The position numbers and the translations under genes are program-made. The notes under the pieces were generated by a model. That model made no database searches. It saw only the letters and a list, made by a program, of their open reading frames with translations, and was not told the origin of the DNA. A stretch of DNA of 64,000 nucleotides from VRUE01 sp963770315 (GTDB lineage: Bacteria > Actinomycetota > Thermoleophilia > Solirubrobacterales > 70-9), in contig CAVYPC010000001.1 of the NCBI GenBank assembly GCA_963770315.1, positions 10,573 through 74,572 on the forward strand. The letters run 5' to 3'. Shown piece by piece: positions 1-7,653 of the stretch; position 1 is the first letter of the stretch, and the number at the start of each line of letters is the position of its first letter.

Positions 1-408
1 GAATGTGGTGCGCGGCTTCGCCGCGCAGGTACCGGATGCATTGCCGCCGCTTCGCGACATTCCAGCAGAGGCGCACCCGCCATCCCCTCGAAGCACACCG
101 AGCTTCGAACGCACTGCCTCTGAGGCGTCGCCTCGGCTTGAGGCTGCTTCGAGCTTGAGAACCCGGGACCGCACCTGCAGCCTTGGCTATTGCGGGGGCG
201 TGTCGAGACAGAGAAGCCTGGCCGGTCTGCGGTCGAATGTCGCGAAGCGGCCTATGCAATCTGGTGATTGCGCGGCCAAAGGCCGCGCTCATCCTTCACC
301 CCAAGAGCAAAGCTCTTGGGGTGTCAATTCGACCGCAGACCGGCCAGGCTTCTCTGTCCTGCACGACGCGCAGCCACGGGTGCGGGGCCAGGCGCCGGTT
401 ATACGACC
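1..408. other. Non-coding stretch downstream of nrdJ
   Basis: I see no convincing gene here. Short open frames run through it but have low-complexity shadow-type translations and overlap each other in several frames. What it does hold is structure: a 32-bp perfect inverted repeat (207-238 and 327-358) and two compact hairpins with AAA loops between its arms (270-288 and 297-323). Another GC-rich dyad, GAGGCG-T-CGCCTC, lies near 121-133. The region follows the 3' end of nrdJ, which is on the minus strand and ends at 409, so the structures could serve as its transcript end or belong to an extragenic repeat. Confidence 0.6.
207..358. repeat. 32-bp inverted repeat enclosing two hairpins
   Basis: Positions 207-238 and 327-358 are perfect reverse complements over 32 bases. 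The enclosed 88 bases hold an 8-bp stem with an AAA loop (270-288) and a 12-bp perfect stem with an AAA loop (297-323). Folded as RNA this would be a long stem capped by two smaller hairpins. No transposase or coding frame is associated. It lies just past the stop codon of the minus-strand nrdJ gene. Confidence 0.85.
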
Positions 409-3240
409 TCAGCCGCAGCCAGTGTTGTTGCCGCAGCTGGAACACGTGTAGCAGGAGCCCGTGCGCTGCATCATGCCGCCGCACTGCTCGCAGGCGGGAC
501 CGAGGTCGAGGCCCGACATCTTGGCTGGGACGACTGGCGGGGTTTCGGTGAGGGCAGTCGCGGCGGGGACCGCCTTGGCGCTTGCTTTCGCCTTTTCGGC
601 GCCGCTGCCGTTGCCCGGCTTGGAGTGACCGTTGCCGCCGTTGGCCGGGCCGGCGGTGTCGCCGGTCGCGATGCCGAGGCCGAGCTGCGTCGTCTCCGCC
701 TCGCGCTTCGCCCGCACCTCGGTGGTGAGGATGCCGAGGTCCTCGAGCGTGTCGGTGTCCTCGATGAAGCGGCTCGCGAGCCAGCGCATGATGTAGTCCG
801 GCAGCGATTTGGCGAAGGGGATCTCCGGGTTGCCGGTGATTCCCTCCGGCTCGAAGCGCATGTAGCTGAACTTGCGCACGAAGACCTCGAGCGGGACGCC
901 GTACTGGAGGCCGATCGAGATCGCCGTCGCGAAGGCGTTCATCAGCCCCCGCATCGTCGAGCCCTCCTTGCCGATGTCGGTGAGGAAAATCTCGCCGACC
1001 GAGCCATCCTCGTATTTGCCGGCCGTGATGTAGCCCTCGTGACCGGCGATCGAGAACTTGTGGGTCCGCGACTCGCGCTCGCGCGGCATCTTCTTGCGCA
1101 CCGGCGCGACGACGACCGCCTCGGCTTCGGTGCCCTTTTCGTCCTGGGCGTCGGTGCGCAGCGCCTGCGCCGTCTTCGAGCCGTCGCGGTAGATCGCCAG
1201 CGCCTTCAGCCCGCCCTTCCAGCCGCGCGTGTAGGCGTCGGCGATGTCCTCGATGCTCGCCGACTGCGGCAGGTTGACCGTCTTGGAGATCGCCCCGGAG
1301 ATGAACGGCTGCGTCGCCGCCATCATGTCGATGTGGCCGGTGTGGGAGATCGCCCGCTCGCCGACCGCGACGTCGAAGACCGGCAGGTGCTCGTCCTTCA
1401 GCCCCGGTGCCCCGACGATCGTGTTCTTCTCGGTGATGTAGGCGTCGATCTGGTCGATCTCGGCCTCGGAGTAGCCCATCGCCCCCAGCGCCATCGGCAC
1501 CGAGCGGTTGACGATCGTCATCTGCCCGCCGCCGACCAGCTCCTTGAACTTGACCAGCGAGAAGTCGGGCTCGATCCCGGTCGTGTCGCAGTCCATCAGG
1601 AAGCTGATCGTCCCGGTCGGGGCCAGCACCGTCGCCTGCGCGTTGCGGTAGCCGTGCTCATCGCCCAGCTCGACCGCCTCGTCCCAGGAGCGCTGTGCGG
1701 CGGCCAGGAGGTCGCCCTTGATGCCCGAGGGGTCGACGTCGTAGGAGGCGTCGCGGTGCATCCGCATGACGCCGTTGTGCGCCTCGCGGTTCGTCTCGTA
1801 GGCGTCATACGGGCCGGTCGCCTCGCCGGCGATCAGCGCCGACTGGCGGTAGGCCCGCCCGGTCATCAGCGCCGTGATCGCGGCGGCCACGTTGCGGCCG
1901 GTGTCGGAGTCGTAGGGGAGCCCGTCGGACATCAGCAGGGCGCCGAGGTTGGCGTAACCGAGGCCGAGCTGGCGGAAGGCGTTGGCGTTGGCGGTGATCT
2001 CCTCGGTCGGGTAGCTGGAGAAGCCGACGACGATCTCCTGCGCGAGGAAGACGATGTCGACGGCGTGCTCGAAGGGCTCGACGTCGAAGCTGCCGTCTTC
2101 GCGGCGGAATTTCATCAGGTTGAGCGAGGCCAGGTTGCAGGCCGAGTCGTCGACGTGCATGTACTCGCTGCAGGGGTTGGAGGCGTTGATCCGGCCCGAC
2201 TCCGGGCAGGTGTGCCAGCGGTTGATCGTCGTGTCGTACTGGATGCCGGGGTCGGCGCAGCGCCAGGCGGCGTCGGCGATCTGGTTCATCAGGTCGCGCG
2301 CGTCCAGGATCTTGACCGGTTTGCCGGTGGTGCGAGCGGTGAGGTCCCACTCCTCGCCGGCGCCGACCGCCTCCATGAACTCGTCGGTGACTCGCACCGA
2401 GTTGTTGGCGTTCTGGTACTGGATCGAGGTGAAGCCCTCGCCGTCGATCGACATGTCGAAGCCGGCGTCGCGCAGCGCCTCGGCCTTCTTCTCCTCGTCA
2501 GCCTTGCACCAGACGAAGTGCTCGATGTCCGGATGGTCGACGTCGAGCACGACCATCTTCGCCGCTCGCCGCGTCTTGCCGCCGGACTTGATCGTCCCCG
2601 CCCAGGCGTCCGCGCCGCGCATGAAGCTGACCGGGCCGCTGGCGGTGCCGCCCTTCTGCAGCGGCTCCATCGAGCCGCGGATGTTGGAGAGGTTGATGCC
2701 GGAGCCGGAGCCGCCGCGGAAGATGTTGCCCTCTTTGGTGTTCCAGCCCAAGATGCTCTCCATGGTGTCCTCGACGCTGAGGATGAAGCAGGCCGAGCAC
2801 TGCGGCGTCTCCTCGAAGCCGACGTTGAACCAGACCGGCGAGTTGAAGGCCGCCTTCTGGTTGAGCAGGATCGAGGTCAGCTCCATCTCGAAGGCGTCGG
2901 CGTCGTCCTCGGACGCGAAGTAGCCGCCCTCGCGCCCCCAGTTTGAGATCGTCCCCGCCACGCGGCCGATCATCTGTTTGACCGAGCTCTCGCGCTCGGG
3001 ACTGCCGAGCTGCCCGCGGAAGTACTTCTGGGCGACGATGTTGGTCGCGTTCTGCGACCAGCTCTTGGGGAACTCGACCCCGCGCTGCTCGAAGGCCGGG
3101 TTCTCGGGATCGCCGATCACCGCATCGCGGATCTCCCACTCGATCTCGTCGAAAGGGTGCGTCCCGGGCGAGGAGAAACGACGTTCGATCGCCAGGCCCT
3201 TGAGACCGTTTTTTGGAGCGCTGGTTGCGGTCTGGGACAT
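409..3240 (-). CDS. nrdJ: Adenosylcobalamin-dependent ribonucleotide reductase, class II
   Basis: This 943-residue protein reduces ribonucleotides to deoxyribonucleotides for DNA synthesis, using a cobalamin-derived radical. The family is recognised by NPCSE at residues 355-359, which carries the catalytic radical cysteine and glutamate. Cysteines near residues 148 and 368 fit the redox pair, and an APTGTIS segment lies in the C-terminal half of the barrel. The far C-terminus is Cys-rich (CEQCGG, then CYTCSSCG and a final GCG), which fits the mobile tail that re-reduces the active site or a small zinc site. The ATG start is preceded by an AGGAG ribosome site. No cobalamin riboswitch is apparent in the 131 bases upstream, which are shared with the divergent hemolysin III-like gene. 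Identification is firm. Confidence 0.95.
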   Translation of the reverse strand: MSQTATSAPKNGLKGLAIERRFSSPGTHPFDEIEWEIRDAVIGDPENPAFEQRGVEFPKSWSQNATNIVAQKYFRGQLGSPERESSVKQMIGRVAGTISNWGREGGYFASEDDADAFEMELTSILLNQKAAFNSPVWFNVGFEETPQCSACFILSVEDTMESILGWNTKEGNIFRGGSGSGINLSNIRGSMEPLQKGGTASGPVSFMRGADAWAGTIKSGGKTRRAAKMVVLDVDHPDIEHFVWCKADEEKKAEALRDAGFDMSIDGEGFTSIQYQNANNSVRVTDEFMEAVGAGEEWDLTARTTGKPVKILDARDLMNQIADAAWRCADPGIQYDTTINRWHTCPESGRINASNPCSEYMHVDDSACNLASLNLMKFRREDGSFDVEPFEHAVDIVFLAQEIVVGFSSYPTEEITANANAFRQLGLGYANLGALLMSDGLPYDSDTGRNVAAAITALMTGRAYRQSALIAGEATGPYDAYETNREAHNGVMRMHRDASYDVDPSGIKGDLLAAAQRSWDEAVELGDEHGYRNAQATVLAPTGTISFLMDCDTTGIEPDFSLVKFKELVGGGQMTIVNRSVPMALGAMGYSEAEIDQIDAYITEKNTIVGAPGLKDEHLPVFDVAVGERAISHTGHIDMMAATQPFISGAISKTVNLPQSASIEDIADAYTRGWKGGLKALAIYRDGSKTAQALRTDAQDEKGTEAEAVVVAPVRKKMPRERESRTHKFSIAGHEGYITAGKYEDGSVGEIFLTDIGKEGSTMRGLMNAFATAISIGLQYGVPLEVFVRKFSYMRFEPEGITGNPEIPFAKSLPDYIMRWLASRFIEDTDTLEDLGILTTEVRAKREAETTQLGLGIATGDTAGPANGGNGHSKPGNGSGAEKAKASAKAVPAATALTETPPVVPAKMSGLDLGPACEQCGGMMQRTGSCYTCSSCGNNTGCG

Positions 3241-3371
3241 CGAACTTCTCCTCTCGGGGGGACTTTCAGGGGGAACGTCGCAGGATCGTCCTCGAACCGG
3301 ACGGAACTTGTCACTGCGAGTTCCGCAAACGCCGCGGAATTAACGTCTCTCTCCTCTATGGTGACAAGGCA

Positions 3372-4076
3372 ATGGTGCGGGCGAGGGCTGCCGAGAAGGC
3401 GGAATCTGCAAAGGAAGCTGCAAGCGAGGCGATCGCCGCAGTCAAGCCGCGGCTGCGCGGCGTCTCGCACGAGTGGGCCTTCTTCATCTCGCTGGTTCTC
3501 GGCGCCGGGCTGATCGTTGCCGCGAAGACGCCGAGGGCGACTCTGGCCGTCGCCATCTACGCGGTCAGCCTCTCGGCGCTGCTCGGCACCAGCGCCCTCT
3601 ACCACCGCGTCAACTGGAAGCGACCGGACGTGCGCCGCTGGATGCGCCGCCTCGATCACTCGATGATCTTCTTCCTCATCGCCGGCACCTACACGCCCTT
3701 CGCGCTGCTCGTGCTCAACGGGCCGTTGGCCGACGCGATCCTCCTCGTCGTCTGGATCGGCGCGATCGCCGGCGCTCTGGTCGAGATGATCTGGATCGAC
3801 CACCCGAAATGGGTCGCCGCCCTGATCTACATGTCGCTCGGCTGGGTCGCCGCCGTCTCCTTTCCGCAGCTCTGGGAAGACATGGGCGTCACCGGAACCC
3901 TGCTGGTTGCCGCGGGCGGCCTCCTCTATACCGCCGGCGCTGTCGTCTATGCGACCCAGCGCCCGAACCCCAGCCCCCGAGTTTTCGGCTACCACGAGAT
4001 ATTCCACGCCCTGGTCATCGCCGCCGCCGCAGCCCACTTCGCGGCGATCGCCTTCTTCGCCCTGCCGGCGTCTTAG
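3372..4076 (+). CDS. Hemolysin III (TrhA/YqfA-type) family membrane protein
   Basis: This 234-residue integral membrane protein has about seven predicted hydrophobic segments after a charged N-terminus. It carries the motifs of the hemolysin III/PAQR (CREST) superfamily: SALYH in the second membrane segment region, RLDHS after it, and HEIFHAL near the C-terminus. These conserved His and Asp residues are thought to bind a metal ion. In bacteria such proteins have been linked to membrane homeostasis rather than proven haemolysis. ATG 3372 is the first in-frame Met that leaves a normal N-terminus. The gene is divergent from nrdJ. The family call is strong; the physiological role is not known from sequence. 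Confidence 0.85.
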   Translation: MVRARAAEKAESAKEAASEAIAAVKPRLRGVSHEWAFFISLVLGAGLIVAAKTPRATLAVAIYAVSLSALLGTSALYHRVNWKRPDVRRWMRRLDHSMIFFLIAGTYTPFALLVLNGPLADAILLVVWIGAIAGALVEMIWIDHPKWVAALIYMSLGWVAAVSFPQLWEDMGVTGTLLVAAGGLLYTAGAVVYATQRPNPSPRVFGYHEIFHALVIAAAAAHFAAIAFFALPAS

Positions 4077-4078
4077 TC

Positions 4079-4642
4079 TTAGGCAGCGATCGGCTGGGGT
4101 GCCTCGCGCTCGGCGGAGGCGACCAGCTCTGACAGGATCTCGTCGAGTTGCTCTGCCTGCTCCGGGGCCAGCTTGAGGCGATCGCCCTGGCGCAGGTCGC
4201 TCGCGTGGGCCACCGGCAGTTCGGCCTCGATCACGCGGCCGCCCATCGCGCCCAGCACCTTGCGCAGCTCAGCCTGGGCCCAGACGGCGCCGAACATTCC
4301 GGTGGAGGCGCCGACGGTCGCCGCCGGCTTGCCGTTGAGAGCGCTCTTGCCGGCGGGGCGGGAGGCCCAGTCGAGGGCGTTCTTGAGCTGGCCGGGGATC
4401 GAGTGGTTGTACTCAGGGGTGGCGATCAGGATCGCGTCGGCGTCGCGGATCGCCGCGCGCAGCTCGCGCACCGTCTCTGGCACCGAGGCGACTTCCACGT
4501 CCTCGTCGTAGGGCGGGATCTCGCCCAGCCGCTCGAACTCCACCAGCTCCGCCCCGGCGGGCAGCCGCTCGGCGGCCGCCCGCAGCAGGGCGCTGTTGTG
4601 CGAGTCGCGGCGCAGGCTGCCGGAGATGCCGAGGACGCGCAT
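4079..4642 (-). CDS. NADPH-dependent FMN reductase family protein
   Basis: A 187-residue flavodoxin-like oxidoreductase. It opens with the typical GISGSLRRDS phosphate-binding loop for FMN and contains PEYNHSIPG, the conserved segment near the isoalloxazine ring in SsuE/ChrR/azoreductase-type enzymes. It probably transfers electrons from NAD(P)H to FMN, quinones or other small acceptors. The gene follows the YceI-family gene by only two bases on the minus strand, so the two are almost certainly co-transcribed from the promoter at about 5297-5324 and are candidates for control by the divergent MarR regulator. The exact substrate cannot be read from the sequence. Confidence 0.85.
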   Translation of the reverse strand: MRVLGISGSLRRDSHNSALLRAAAERLPAGAELVEFERLGEIPPYDEDVEVASVPETVRELRAAIRDADAILIATPEYNHSIPGQLKNALDWASRPAGKSALNGKPAATVGASTGMFGAVWAQAELRKVLGAMGGRVIEAELPVAHASDLRQGDRLKLAPEQAEQLDEILSELVASAEREAPQPIAA

Positions 4643-4644
4643 CG

Positions 4645-5196
4645 TTACTCGGCCTCCTCGACCAGCTCCAGCTCGACCGCGATGGTCACCTCGTAGTCGA
4701 GAACCTCGCCGCCGCTCGGCAGCTCCGCGTTCCAGTCGAGCCCGAAGCTGCGGCGGTCGACGCTTGCCTCGAACGAGAGCCCGACCCGGGCCTTGCCGGC
4801 GAGGTCGCCGCCGAGCGGGACGACGCGGCCGCTTGCCTCCACCTCGCGCACCTCGCCGCGGATCTCCAGCTCGCCGCGGATCGTCGCCACGCCGTCCTCG
4901 GCGACGGTCAGCTCGCTCGAGGCGAAGCGCAACTGTGGGTGCCGCTCGGCATCGAAGAACTCGGGAGAGAGGAGATGGCCCTTCAGATTCGGCTCGTCGA
5001 TCTGGACGCTGGCGACATCTACGGTGCCGTTCAGCTCCGGCCTCTCGCCACCGCTGAGCCGTGCCTCGTAGGCGCCGAAGCCGCTGCGAAAGGTCGAGAC
5101 GCCGTTGTGAATAACGGCGAAGCCGACCGAGGAGTGGACTGGATCGACTACGTACGTGCCGACCGGGATCTGCTGCTGAATCGTCTGCGTGCTCAT
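4645..5196 (-). CDS. YceI family lipid-binding-type protein
   Basis: A 183-residue protein of the YceI family, whose lipocalin-like barrels bind isoprenoid or other amphipathic lipids. The opening Y-V-V-D-P-V-H-S-S pattern, the internal GHLLSPEFFD stretch and the alternating hydrophobic strands fit the family. No signal peptide is evident, so it may be cytoplasmic. The chosen ATG at 5196 is preceded by GGAGG; a longer frame to 5301 would run through the palindromic repeat and is rejected. It is the first gene of a two-gene operon with the FMN reductase and is divergent from the MarR gene. Confidence 0.85.
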   Translation of the reverse strand: MSTQTIQQQIPVGTYVVDPVHSSVGFAVIHNGVSTFRSGFGAYEARLSGGERPELNGTVDVASVQIDEPNLKGHLLSPEFFDAERHPQLRFASSELTVAEDGVATIRGELEIRGEVREVEASGRVVPLGGDLAGKARVGLSFEASVDRRSFGLDWNAELPSGGEVLDYEVTIAVELELVEEAE

Positions 5197-5215
5197 ATCG
5201 CTGCCTCCATCTGGG

Positions 5216-5259
5216 GTGTCCGAGCTTTCCGTTCCATATGGGCCCGAAAACTCGGACAC
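5216..5259. repeat. 44-bp near-palindrome, copy 1 (CCATATGG-centred)
   Basis: This 44-bp element reads GTGTCCGAG inward from both ends and is centred on CCATATGG, with 4 mismatches among 22 pairs. A second copy, matching at 38 of 44 positions, lies at 31009-31052. It sits in the leader of the YceI-FMN reductase operon, between the promoter and the ribosome site, so a transcript would fold into a strong hairpin just before the start codon. It behaves like a repetitive extragenic palindrome. Confidence 0.8.
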
Positions 5260-5296
5260 GTCGGTTGTTGTCGGATAAACTGTTGACGTAGAAACA

Positions 5297-5324
5297 ATCA
5301 TAGCAGAAGCAGTTAGCTTGTCAA
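5297..5324 (-). promoter_or_regulatory. Sigma-70-type promoter for the YceI-FMN reductase operon
   Basis: On the minus strand TTGACA (5324-5319) and TATGAT (5302-5297) are separated by 16 bases, close to the housekeeping consensus. The area is clearly more AT-rich than its surroundings. Transcription would start around 5290 and read through the palindrome at 5216-5259 into the YceI gene. Confidence 0.7.
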
Positions 5325-5326
5325 CT
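5311..5326. promoter_or_regulatory. Putative MarR-type operator
   Basis: A 16-bp imperfect dyad reads AGTT at its left end and AACT at its right end and overlaps the -35 box of the minus-strand promoter. It lies in the gap between the YceI operon and the divergent MarR gene, the usual place for an autoregulated MarR site. The assignment is inference from position and partial symmetry. Confidence 0.45.
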
Positions 5327-5362
5327 ATTGACTAGGCAATATTCATCTGAGATCATGCCTCT

Positions 5363-5854
5363 ATGGACGAGCAGCCCACCGCGACCGTCGAGTCCGGCGC
5401 CCCGCGTTCCACCGGCAGCCCCCATGGCGACGCCTGGGGTGCGCTGACCCGCACCCACGCGGCGATCGTCGGGCGCCTGCAGGAGGCCCTCGCCTCCGCC
5501 GACCTGCCGCCGCTGCCCTGGTACGAGGTGCTGGCGACCGTTGCCGACGCCCCCGAGCAGCGGATGAAGATGGGGGAGCTGGCCGAATCGCTGGTCATCA
5601 CCCGCGGCGGCCTGACCAAGCTGGTCGACCGGCTGATCAAGGCCGGCCTGATGGAGCGGACCTTCTGCGAGACCGATCGCCGTGTGAGCTACGCGACGCT
5701 GATGCCGGCCGGCGAGGAGATGCTCGCCGAGATGCGCCCGGTCGTGATCGCCGAGCTGCGCAGCGCCTTCTCGACCAAGCTCAGTGTCGCCGAGGCCGAA
5801 GGCCTGCGCGAGACGCTCGAGCGGGTGCGCGTCTCAGCCTGTGGCCAGGGCTGA
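5363..5854 (+). CDS. MarR family transcriptional regulator
   Basis: A 163-residue winged helix-turn-helix regulator. The core carries MKMGELAESL, then ITRGGLTKLVDRL as recognition helix, and ERTFCETDRRVSYATL as the beta-wing, which is the MarR signature. MarR proteins bind DNA as dimers and usually repress a neighbouring operon until a small phenolic or oxidising ligand is sensed. Its divergent neighbours, a YceI protein and an FMN/quinone reductase, are typical MarR targets, and a partial dyad overlaps their -35 box. The 3' end overlaps the convergent siroheme synthase gene by 21 bases. Confidence 0.9.
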   Translation: MDEQPTATVESGAPRSTGSPHGDAWGALTRTHAAIVGRLQEALASADLPPLPWYEVLATVADAPEQRMKMGELAESLVITRGGLTKLVDRLIKAGLMERTFCETDRRVSYATLMPAGEEMLAEMRPVVIAELRSAFSTKLSVAEAEGLRETLERVRVSACGQG

Positions 5855-6589
5855 GGCCGCGCGCTCCCTGGCGGCCTCGATCAGGGCCAGGACCCGCGTC
5901 TCCTCGCCCTCGCGCAGCAGCTCGACCGGGTCGGGGTCGCCGTTGACGATCCCCTCGAAGAACTCCTTGCGGTCCTGGTAGGTCGGCAGCGTCCCCTTGG
6001 CCCAGCCGCGGACGTCGTTGAGGATCACCGCCAGGCGCGCGTACTCCTCGCCGAACAGCTCGGCGACCTCGCGCTTCATCCGCTTGGCGAGGGCGGGAGA
6101 GGCACCGGCGGTCGAGATCGCGATCGCCAGCGGGCCGGTCCTCACGATCGCCGGCAGGATGAAGTTGCAGAGCGGCGGCACGTCGACGATGTTGACCAGC
6201 ATCGCCCGCCTCTCGGCGTCGTCGAAGACGGCGATGTTGACGTCGGTGTCGTCGGTGCAGGCGATCGCCATGAAGACGCCCTCCAGGTCCGCCGCCCCGG
6301 CGTAGGCGCGCTTCTCCCACTCGATCGAGCCCTCCGCCGCCAGCGATTCCAGCTCGGGGTGGGCGACCGGGGCGATCAGGGTCACATCGGCGTCGCAGGC
6401 GAGCAGCCCCTCGACCTTCTCGAGGCCGATGTCGCCGCCGCCGACGACCAGGCAGCGCCGCCCCTTCAGCTTCAGACAGGCGATGTAAAAGGGGGTCTCG
6501 AGCATGTCGCGCACGCAAGACTGATCGCAGATCCCCTTGCGGAGCTGACAGACGCACTCCTTGCCGGCATAGGCCTGGGCTGGGGGCAT
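5834..6589 (-). CDS. Precorrin-2 dehydrogenase / siroheme synthase N-terminal type
   Basis: A 251-residue enzyme of the Met8/CysG-N type, which oxidises precorrin-2 to sirohydrochlorin with NAD and may insert iron to make siroheme. The NAD-binding loop VVGGGDIG follows the usual start-like segment ETPFYIACLKLKG. An internal Met at residue 29 is where most family members begin; here a 28-residue extension carries four cysteines (C-x-C-x6-C-x3-C). Siroheme is the cofactor of the sulfite reductase encoded at 16221, so the gene fits the sulfate assimilation pathway of this window. It follows the epimerase gene by ten bases on the same strand. Whether the start is at 6589 or 6505 is open. Confidence 0.85.
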   Translation of the reverse strand: MPPAQAYAGKECVCQLRKGICDQSCVRDMLETPFYIACLKLKGRRCLVVGGGDIGLEKVEGLLACDADVTLIAPVAHPELESLAAEGSIEWEKRAYAGAADLEGVFMAIACTDDTDVNIAVFDDAERRAMLVNIVDVPPLCNFILPAIVRTGPLAIAISTAGASPALAKRMKREVAELFGEEYARLAVILNDVRGWAKGTLPTYQDRKEFFEGIVNGDPDPVELLREGEETRVLALIEAARERAASALATG

Positions 6590-6599
6590 GGGACGAAGG

Positions 6600-7532
6600 T
6601 TAGAGGGAGTCGAGAGTGAGCCGGAGGCCGTCGGCGACGCTCGTCGTCACCCGCCAGCCGAGCTCGCGCTCGGCGCGGCGGGCGTCGAGCGCGATCCGCT
6701 GCACCTCGCCGGCGCGAGGTGGTGCCAGCTCGGGCTCGAAGTCATCGACCCCGCCGAGCTCGCCAAGCAGGCGCGCCAGCTCCAATACGTCGGTCTCGAT
6801 CCCACTGCCGATGTTGATCGGCCCGCTGAACTCGCTCGCCGCCGCGGCGAGGGCCGCTGCGACCACGTCCCCCACATATATGTAGTCGCGGGTCTGCGTG
6901 CCGTCGCCGAACACCGTCGGCCGCTCGCCGCCCCGCAGCCTGCCGCAGAAGATCGCGATCACGCCGGCCTCGCCGAGCGGGTCCTGCCGCGGCCCATAGA
7001 CGTTGCCGAGTCGCAGGCTCACGCCGGTGAGGCCGTAGAGGCGCCGGTACAGCGCCAGGTAGCCCTCGGCGGCGAACTTGCTCTGGCCGTAGGCCGAGAG
7101 CGGGGCGATCGGCGTGCTCTCGTCGAGCGGCAGCTGCTGTCCCTCGCCCTCGCCGTAGATCGCGCCGCCGGTGGAGACGAAGACGATGCGGGGCGAGCCA
7201 GCCGCCCGCGCCGCCTCCAGCAGGTTGGCGGTGCCGCCGACGTTGATCGAGGCGTCGAAGGCGGGATCCTCGATCGACTTGCGCACGTCGATCTGCGCCG
7301 CGAGGTGGAAGACGACCTCCGGGCGTGCCGCCGCGACCAGCTCGGCCAGCGCCGCCGCCTCGCGGATATCGAGCTCGGCCAGCTCGGCTCCCGCGGCAAG
7401 CGCGCCGTCGAGGTTCTCGCGCCGGCCGGTGGAGAGGTTGTCGACCACCGTCACGGCGTCGCCGCGCTCGAGCAGCGCGTCGACCAGGTTCGACCCGATG
7501 AACCCCGCTCCGCCGGTGACAAGTGCCTTCAT
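6600..7532 (-). CDS. NAD-dependent epimerase/dehydratase (UDP-glucose 4-epimerase-like)
   Basis: A 310-residue extended short-chain dehydrogenase. The Rossmann loop GGAGFIG is at residues 7-13, the catalytic Ser/Thr lies near 120 in VSTGGA, and the YxxxK motif is Tyr148 and Lys152. The sequence STGRRENL after the second beta strand is typical of GalE-like UDP-sugar epimerases. Such enzymes supply nucleotide sugars for cell-surface glycans, which fits the glycosyltransferases elsewhere in the window, though none is adjacent. It is divergent from topA with a strong inverted repeat between them. The precise sugar substrate is uncertain. Confidence 0.85.
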   Translation of the reverse strand: MKALVTGGAGFIGSNLVDALLERGDAVTVVDNLSTGRRENLDGALAAGAELAELDIREAAALAELVAAARPEVVFHLAAQIDVRKSIEDPAFDASINVGGTANLLEAARAAGSPRIVFVSTGGAIYGEGEGQQLPLDESTPIAPLSAYGQSKFAAEGYLALYRRLYGLTGVSLRLGNVYGPRQDPLGEAGVIAIFCGRLRGGERPTVFGDGTQTRDYIYVGDVVAAALAAAASEFSGPINIGSGIETDVLELARLLGELGGVDDFEPELAPPRAGEVQRIALDARRAERELGWRVTTSVADGLRLTLDSL

Positions 7533-7560
7533 CAGCGCGCGATCCTAAGCGCAAAAGCCC

Positions 7561-7609
7561 GCCGGCGGGCGGCAAAGCGGGCAAATGGGACGCTTTGCGT
7601 CCCGCCGGC
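7561..7609. repeat. Inverted repeat between the epimerase gene and topA
   Basis: Arms 7561-7579 and 7591-7609 pair at 17 of 19 positions across an 11-base spacer. An alternative smaller hairpin (7587-7603) has a perfect 7-bp stem and a TTT loop. The element lies in the 121-bp divergent gap, upstream of both genes, so it is not a terminator by position. It could extrude as a cruciform or act in the topA leader. Confidence 0.75.
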
Positions 7610-7653
7610 GGCTGGGAGGGGTCGCCGAACCGCCCTGCTACCCTCGCCGCCCC

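Noticed and set aside
268..2946. Long plus-strand open frame opposite nrdJ
   Set aside because: Composition-driven shadow of a GC-rich gene; no recognisable domain and repetitive Arg/Ala/Leu translation.
3241..3371. Cobalamin riboswitch before nrdJ
   Set aside because: I looked for a B12 box and the space is too short and lacks its conserved pattern.
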